Part shown: positions 13,201 to 17,020 of the stretch, in pieces
How the letters are laid out: every line of letters starts with the position of its first letter
Position numbering within the stretch: position 1 is the first letter of the stretch
Assembly: GCF_000284415.1 (NCBI RefSeq)
Contig: NC_017059.1
Coordinates: forward strand, 2,028,506 to 2,045,525
Origin: Pararhodospirillum photometricum DSM 122
Lineage (GTDB): Bacteria > Pseudomonadota > Alphaproteobacteria > Rhodospirillales > Rhodospirillaceae
Reading direction: 5' to 3'
Length of the DNA: 17,020 nt
Program-made: the position numbers and the translations under genes
The notes under the pieces: generated by a model
Told to the model about the DNA's origin: nothing
What the model saw: the letters and a program-made list of their open reading frames with translations, nothing else
The model's database searches: none

Positions 13201-14901
13201 TCACCCCTTTTGCAGGTCGTGGACAAGGCGATCAACCGATTGGTTCAGGCCTTCCGAGCCGTCGGCGACAAGGCGAGCGCGATCCAGGACGTTGCCAGCA
13301 ATTTTCTCAACCTCAACAACAAGATGCGACACGGACTTCACGCTCCCCGAGACCTGTCCGGTTGCCGCCGAGACCGACGATGTGGTCCGGGCGATCTCCA
13401 GAGCCACGGCACTTTGCTGCTGAATGTTGGCCGACGTCGAGGTGGCGATGCCGTTCACCTCTTCCACACGATCGGTGATCGCCTGCATGGCGTGCACCAC
13501 ATCATCCGTGGTGCCTTGGATCGCGGCGATCTGCCGGGCAATCTCTGCCGTTGCCGAAATGGTCTGGGTGGCGAGGCTCTTGACTTCGGTTGCCACGACG
13601 GCAAAGCCCTTGCCGGCCTCGCCCGCCCGCGCTGCCTCAATCGTGGCGTTGAGGGCCAGTAGATTGGTTTGAGCGGCGATGTTGTTGATAATGTCGGTGA
13701 TCGTGCCGATTTCGACGGCCACACTCGCCAAGCCCCGCACTGTTTCGCCAGCGCTCAGGGTTTGTTGGCGGATATCGCCAATGATTTCGGCGCTGCGTGC
13801 GATGGACTGGCTCATCTCGCCGATGGACAGCGACAGTTCCTCCACCGCCGAGGCCACGCTCGCCACGTTGCCCGTGGCATCCTCGGCCGCCAGGAGCACC
13901 GAGCGCGATTCATCAGCCGAGCGGGCCGTGGCCGCCTGCATCTGCGTTGCGCCAGCGGTCAGGTCGTCGGCCGCGACCTGAAGGTCACCAATCAACTTAA
14001 CGACCGTGGCGTTGAAGCGATCCACCAAGCCGGAGACGAAAACCGCCCGGTCCTTTTCCCGCTGCGCGGCTTGGCTTTCGGCTTGGCGTGCCAATCGGTC
14101 GCGCACGTCCTCCAGGTTGTCGCGGAAGGTGGCCACGGCCCGGAGCATGGCGCCCAGTTCATCGCGGCGACTGCTGGGGGGGACTTGAGCCGTCAAGTCG
14201 CCATCGGCCAGCCGACCCATGGTGTCCGTGACCAAGCGCACCGGCACCAAGATGGAACGCCCCACGATGACGGTCGCCAGCAAGGCGATCGCCACCGCGC
14301 CCACGAACACGCCAACAAAGGTCAACTGCGCCGTTTTGACGCCGACCACCGCCTCTTCCACCGTGCTGTTGAACAGGTCTTGCTGGCGCTGGCTGAACTG
14401 GCCCATCCGGGCCACGAAGGCATCGAAGTCAATCCCGGCAGCCCGAACCACCGCCGCCCCGAACGAAGGGTTGCTTCGTGCGGTCTTTAAGGCGTTGCCG
14501 GCATTTTGACTGAAGCGCTGCAACAAAGGGGCCATCTGCTCCAGATCAAGGCGATCCGTATCGCTCATGTCTGTTTGCTGCAAGCGGGCGAAGGCGGTGT
14601 CGATCCGTGTTCGATCCTGATCAATGGCGGTAAAAATCGGCTCCATCTGCTCGGGCGGCGCCTTCATCAGGCCAAAGGAGGTCAGTCGGAACAAGTTGCC
14701 CTGCATCCGATAGCCCGTGGCGGTCAGGTCGTTGGCCAGGGCCACCTTGTTGAGAGCGATGTCACGCAGGTTTTCCGCCCCGGTCAGATTGGAGTGGTAT
14801 CCCCGCAAGGCCGTCAGGGTGAGAACGATCAAAAAGACAATCAAAAGGCCGGGAACCAGGAAGATTTTGAACGAGACGGACGTTCTTTCGAACAAGCTCA
14901 T
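13201..14901 (-). CDS. Methyl-accepting chemotaxis protein with four-helix-bundle periplasmic domain
   Basis: The 566-residue receptor starts at the ATG at 14901 ([12 protein letters not shown]), with AGGAAG eight bases upstream. The further upstream start at 14967 would add a Pro/Ala-rich tail with no ribosome-binding site. Membrane segments lie at about 11-33 and 191-213. The periplasmic part (about 34-190) is all-helical with no Cache-like strands, as in 4HB/HBM sensors. HAMP is at about 214-268, then a coiled coil with the tip [20 protein letters not shown] (410-429) and the stretch [10 protein letters not shown]. The protein ends HDLQKG with no CheR-docking pentapeptide. Seventy-five bases upstream on the same strand is a gene for an exported Cache-domain protein, making it a likely partner. 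Helical-bundle receptors can sense ligands indirectly through binding proteins, which fits this arrangement. Confidence 0.93.
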   Translation of the reverse strand: MSLFERTSVSFKIFLVPGLLIVFLIVLTLTALRGYHSNLTGAENLRDIALNKVALANDLTATGYRMQGNLFRLTSFGLMKAPPEQMEPIFTAIDQDRTRIDTAFARLQQTDMSDTDRLDLEQMAPLLQRFSQNAGNALKTARSNPSFGAAVVRAAGIDFDAFVARMGQFSQRQQDLFNSTVEEAVVGVKTAQLTFVGVFVGAVAIALLATVIVGRSILVPVRLVTDTMGRLADGDLTAQVPPSSRRDELGAMLRAVATFRDNLEDVRDRLARQAESQAAQREKDRAVFVSGLVDRFNATVVKLIGDLQVAADDLTAGATQMQAATARSADESRSVLLAAEDATGNVASVASAVEELSLSIGEMSQSIARSAEIIGDIRQQTLSAGETVRGLASVAVEIGTITDIINNIAAQTNLLALNATIEAARAGEAGKGFAVVATEVKSLATQTISATAEIARQIAAIQGTTDDVVHAMQAITDRVEEVNGIATSTSANIQQQSAVALEIARTTSSVSAATGQVSGSVKSVSHLVVEVEKIAGNVLDRARLVADGSEGLNQSVDRLVHDLQKG

Positions 14902-14916
14902 GGGACGCTTCCTGCC

Positions 14917-14948
14917 AGCCGGGGCCTCAGGGGCAGAGGCCGCCGGCT
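14917..14948 (-). repeat. Strong hairpin between the Cache-protein and chemoreceptor genes
   Basis: AGCCGG (14917-14922) pairs with CCGGCT (14943-14948), and GCCTC (14924-14928) pairs with GAGGC (14936-14940), giving 11 GC-rich pairs interrupted by a small internal loop. No T-tract follows on the minus strand. The hairpin precedes the chemoreceptor's ribosome-binding site. It probably stabilises the upstream message or reduces read-through, rather than terminating fully. Confidence 0.5.
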
Positions 14949-14976
14949 CCGCCCCCCCTGCGAACACGCAATGCGC

Positions 14977-15453
14977 TTACTGATTGGGCCAAGCCATCGC
15001 GCAGATCGCCACATCGCGCTGGGTGGTGGGCGTTTTGCACGACACATAGGCCGTTCCCATCGCCCCCGTTACCGGATGCGGCCAGGATTGATCGTCGTAG
15101 CCGCCGCCTTCCGGTTTGTCGGCATAGGAGAAGGTTTTGGTGGTGACGTTTTGTCCGTCCACGGTTGTGAGATTGGAAATGTCCATGTCCGGCTGGGTTT
15201 GACCGGAGTGGTCAAAAGCAATGGTGCCCTTCCGGGTCACCGCCCACGTGTGCAGGCCCGGTCCCTTGAGGTCGAGGAAACCGTTGGCCGGGTCTCCCAG
15301 ATAAGCCGCTCCGTCTTTTAGGCCCTTTTCATCAATCACTTTAACCGCCTTGTCACGCACAGCGTCCACGTCAACGCGGTCAAACGCCAGAGCCGGTCCG
15401 GCCAAGCCCATCGTCAACACGCCAAAGGCGAGAGAGGCCCACACTTTCATCAT
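14977..15453 (-). CDS. Exported stand-alone Cache-domain protein
   Basis: The 158-residue product starts at the ATG at 15453 (a second ATG follows immediately), with AAGGAAG just upstream. The longer start at 15516 has no such site and would hide the signal peptide. The signal peptide ends at ALA-FD (about residue 23). The mature domain follows the single-Cache pattern: a long N-terminal helix (VDAVRDKAVKVIDEKG), GLHTWAVTRKGTIAFDHSG, DISNLTTVDGQNV, GGGYDDQSWPHPVTG and a closing strand DVAICAMAW. Cache domains bind small ligands such as carboxylates in chemoreceptors and kinases. Here the domain is the whole protein, with no membrane segment or signalling module. Cys139 and Cys151 could pair. 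It lies 75 bases upstream of, and in line with, the helical-bundle chemoreceptor gene, so I infer that it is a soluble periplasmic sensor partner. Confidence 0.85.
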   Translation of the reverse strand: MMKVWASLAFGVLTMGLAGPALAFDRVDVDAVRDKAVKVIDEKGLKDGAAYLGDPANGFLDLKGPGLHTWAVTRKGTIAFDHSGQTQPDMDISNLTTVDGQNVTTKTFSYADKPEGGGYDDQSWPHPVTGAMGTAYVSCKTPTTQRDVAICAMAWPNQ

Positions 15454-15574
15454 AGTGCTTCCTTGACCTAAACAACCTCCAACCATGCCATGGTGGCGAT
15501 GATGGAGAGCATCCAATGAGTGGTATATTTATAATCGAACCCACGTCACGGCCCTAGTGAAATTTAAACATGTG

Positions 15575-15588
15575 CGACCATGTGGTCG
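15575..15588. promoter_or_regulatory. Perfect dyad in the Cache-protein/response-regulator divergent region
   Basis: CGACCA-TG-TGGTCG is a perfect 6-bp-arm dyad. It lies about 120 bases upstream of the Cache-protein start and about 200 bases upstream of the response regulator start, close to AT-rich promoter-like sequence (TATATTTATAAT near 15523). It is a plausible operator, but no cognate regulator can be named. Confidence 0.35.
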
Positions 15589-15687
15589 TCGTGTTCATAG
15601 GTCCAACTTTTAAGGGGGTTCGGTGCTTCCCGGTTGCCTTATGTCCTTGAGGGAAAGGCGTTAAGCGTTGGTATTGTGTCTTTAAGT

Positions 15688-15702
15688 TCAATTTTTAATT
15701 GA
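15688..15702. promoter_or_regulatory. AT-rich inverted repeat ahead of the response regulator gene
   Basis: TCAATT-TTT-AATTGA is a perfect 6-bp inverted repeat in a local AT-rich patch about 90 bases before the response regulator start. A weak -35-like TTGGTA lies at 15669. It may be part of the promoter or an operator, possibly for autoregulation. Confidence 0.3.
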
Positions 15703-15788
15703 TTTGGCGCGACGCCCCTGGGGTTGCCTAATCGCCCGGGATGCCTTACCCCCAAAAGGCTCGAATCCCGGGGGGCGGCGGAACCACC

Positions 15789-16496
15789 ATGACCTGCGTG
15801 CTGATTGTCGATGACGATTCCGATATTCGCGACCTTGTGGCCTTTGAAGCGCGCCGCCAGGGATGGGAGGTATGCGAGGCCGCGAGTGTCCGCGCCTTGG
15901 AAGAGGTTCTCGCGCGTCATGTCCCTGATTTGATTTTGCTCGACATTCGCTTGCCCGATGGGGACGGTCTCGCGCTGGCCCAGCGCCTGCGGGCAAGCTC
16001 CGAGATCCCCATCATCATGCTGACCGGTCTGGGGTCGGACATCGACCGGGTGGTCGGGCTGGAGATCGGGGCCGATGACTATGTGGTGAAGCCATTTAAC
16101 CCCCGTGAGTTGATCGCGCGGATTAAGGCTGTCTTGCGCCGCTCTGGCGGGCTTCGGTCCATTGTGGCCGACGACCACGACCGGCGCCGGTTTGCCGGGT
16201 GGGTCTTGGATCTGAGCGCGCGGACCTTGCAAGCTCCCGATGGCCGGCCGGTTCATCTCACCTGTGCCGAATTTCAATTGCTGGAGGTTTTTGCCGCGTC
16301 TCCCCGACGGGTGTTGAGCCGCGACCAGCTTCTGGAACGCACCCGCTCCGATGAAGCCGATGTGTTTGACCGGACCATTGATGTCCTGATTTTGCGCTTG
16401 CGTCGCAAAATTGAATCAAACCCGCAGGCCCCCACCCTGATTCGAACCGAGCGTGGCGTGGGCTATGTGTTCGACGTGGAGGTGACGCGCGGCTGA
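15789..16496 (+). CDS. OmpR/PhoB-family response regulator
   Basis: The 235-residue product starts at the ATG at 15789 (MTCVLIVDDDSD), which places the first receiver strand at the N-terminus as usual. An in-frame start at 15741 would add a 16-residue Pro/Gly-rich lead. The receiver domain (1-120) has Asp9/Asp10, the phospho-acceptor Asp52 in LLDIRLPDGDG, Thr79 in MLTGLG and Lys101 in VVKPFNP. A winged-helix output domain (about 135-232) shows LTCAEFQLLEVF, VLSRDQLLERT, DRTIDVLILRLRRKI and IRTERGVGYVF, all typical of the OmpR class. It should bind DNA as a dimer after phosphorylation by a kinase. No typical adjacent kinase is co-directional. A hybrid kinase gene lies convergent just downstream and may or may not be the partner. 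Confidence 0.93.
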   Translation: MTCVLIVDDDSDIRDLVAFEARRQGWEVCEAASVRALEEVLARHVPDLILLDIRLPDGDGLALAQRLRASSEIPIIMLTGLGSDIDRVVGLEIGADDYVVKPFNPRELIARIKAVLRRSGGLRSIVADDHDRRRFAGWVLDLSARTLQAPDGRPVHLTCAEFQLLEVFAASPRRVLSRDQLLERTRSDEADVFDRTIDVLILRLRRKIESNPQAPTLIRTERGVGYVFDVEVTRG

Positions 16497-16519
16497 AGGC
16501 CCGTGTCTGGAGGGGGTGG

Positions 16520-16544
16520 GGCAGGGTCCCCTGCCTTCTTTGTT
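16520..16544 (+). terminator. Intrinsic terminator of the response regulator gene
   Basis: GGCAGG-GTCC-CCTGCC (16520-16535) is followed by TTCTTTGTT, 23 bases after the stop codon and before the convergent kinase gene's stop codon at 16563. Its sequence is unrelated to the repeated terminator-like element elsewhere in the window. Confidence 0.65.
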
Positions 16545-16562
16545 GCGACGGCCCACCGTGCC

Positions 16563-17020
16563 CTAAGGCGTCAGGGCTTGCGCCAGGGCCCGGGCCAAGC
16601 GGGCCGGTGCAACCGGCTTGGCCAGGACCTCGGCCCCCGGGGGGGCGAGACCCGCGGGATGGGCCGAGGTGAAGACAATCGCCACATCGGGGCGCACCGC
16701 CCGCACCCGCTGGGCCAGGGCCGGGCCATCCAGAGGGGGAGGCATGGCCAGATCGCTGACCATCAACCGCACCTCCGGGGTTGTCTGGAGGATGGCCAGG
16801 GCGCTCGGCCCATCGGGGGCCGCGATCACGGGATAGCCCAGGTCGCGCAACTGTCTTGCCGTGATTTCCAAAACTTCCAGGTCATCATCCACGACCAGAA
16901 CAAGGGCCTCGGGGTCGGCACGGGGGACCTCTTCGGCGGCCTCGTCCGGCAGATCCTCGGCGGGGAGAAGCAAGGTGACGGAGGTCCCTTGACCGGGTCG
17001 GCTGTCCAGGAGCAGGCGCC
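16563..17020 (-). CDS. Hybrid sensor histidine kinase, C-terminal fragment (runs off the right edge)
   Basis: The minus-strand frame is open from the window edge to a TAG at 16563-16565. The first visible residues, RLLLDSRPGQGTSVTLLLPA, match the closing strands of a HATPase_c domain, where SxPGxGTxVTLxLP is the standard end. After an acidic linker of about 20 residues comes a complete receiver domain: LVLVVDDDLEVLE, phospho-acceptor Asp in LMVSDLAMPP, Ser/Thr in VFTSAHP and Lys in VLAKPVAP. The order kinase then receiver identifies a hybrid kinase. The sensor, HisKA and most of the ATPase domain lie outside the window. The TTG at 16971-16973 could look like a start, but codons upstream clearly belong to the same protein. 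Confidence 0.88.
   Translation of the reverse strand, partial: RLLLDSRPGQGTSVTLLLPAEDLPDEAAEEVPRADPEALVLVVDDDLEVLEITARQLRDLGYPVIAAPDGPSALAILQTTPEVRLMVSDLAMPPPLDGPALAQRVRAVRPDVAIVFTSAHPAGLAPPGAEVLAKPVAPARLARALAQALTP

Noticed and set aside
9850..13700. Similar DNA in the two chemoreceptor genes as a duplicated segment
   Set aside because: The likeness is confined to the universally conserved signalling tip, and third positions differ, so it reflects protein conservation rather than recent duplication.
15639..16277. A 212-residue minus-strand open frame
   Set aside because: It is largely antisense to the response regulator and shows no family signature.

Overview
The window looks like chromosomal DNA from a GC-rich alphaproteobacterium, most likely a Rhodospirillaceae member (Rhodospirillum/Pararhodospirillum-like). 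This assignment is inferred from the divergent rne/amiC pair, the base composition, and the abundance of chemoreceptors and two-component genes. No rRNA, tRNA, CRISPR array, transposase, integrase or phage gene is visible. About 15 protein genes or remnants are supported.

Layout. (1) 1-1.5 kb: the first codons of RNase E (minus strand, running off the left edge), a gene-free leader/promoter block of nearly 800 bp, and a divergent amiC-like gene encoding a Tat signal and AMIN domain. amiC breaks off in its linker and runs head-on into (2) the 5' part of a Gfo/Idh/MocA oxidoreductase on the other strand. Both genes lose their 3' halves at one junction near 1.52-1.55 kb, which marks a deletion, a rearrangement or an assembly chimera. 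(3) 2.3-3.3 kb: an extended SDR-type epimerase/dehydratase that lacks the usual catalytic tyrosine. (4) 3.6-8.25 kb, minus strand: a compact nucleoside-type ABC importer operon in the order ATPase, permease, permease, BMP-family binding protein, with overlapping or abutting junctions. (5) 8.5-9.3 kb: methionine sulfoxide reductase MsrB (plus strand), convergent with a small secreted protein of unknown function. (6) 9.5-15.5 kb, minus strand: a dCache chemoreceptor, a PSDC-type phosphatidylserine-decarboxylase-family enzyme, a four-helix-bundle chemoreceptor, and immediately upstream of that receptor a stand-alone exported Cache-domain protein. (7) 15.8-17.0 kb: an OmpR-type response regulator convergent with the 3' end of a hybrid histidine kinase that leaves the window on the right.

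How it works together. The window is mostly sensing and uptake: nucleoside import, two chemoreceptors with one probable soluble periplasmic partner, and a two-component pair. A GC-rich terminator-like palindrome with a constant stem and a variable loop recurs four times between genes. Three copies sit 3' of a gene in the orientation expected for termination, and one points the wrong way.

The observations most worth following up are the amiC/oxidoreductase junction, the Cache-protein/chemoreceptor pair, the dispersed terminator repeat, the unusual GGSD decarboxylase, a hairpin that covers part of a Shine-Dalgarno sequence, and a hairpin/terminator arrangement ahead of the importer operon. I did not see a clearly new multi-gene defence or biosynthetic system.
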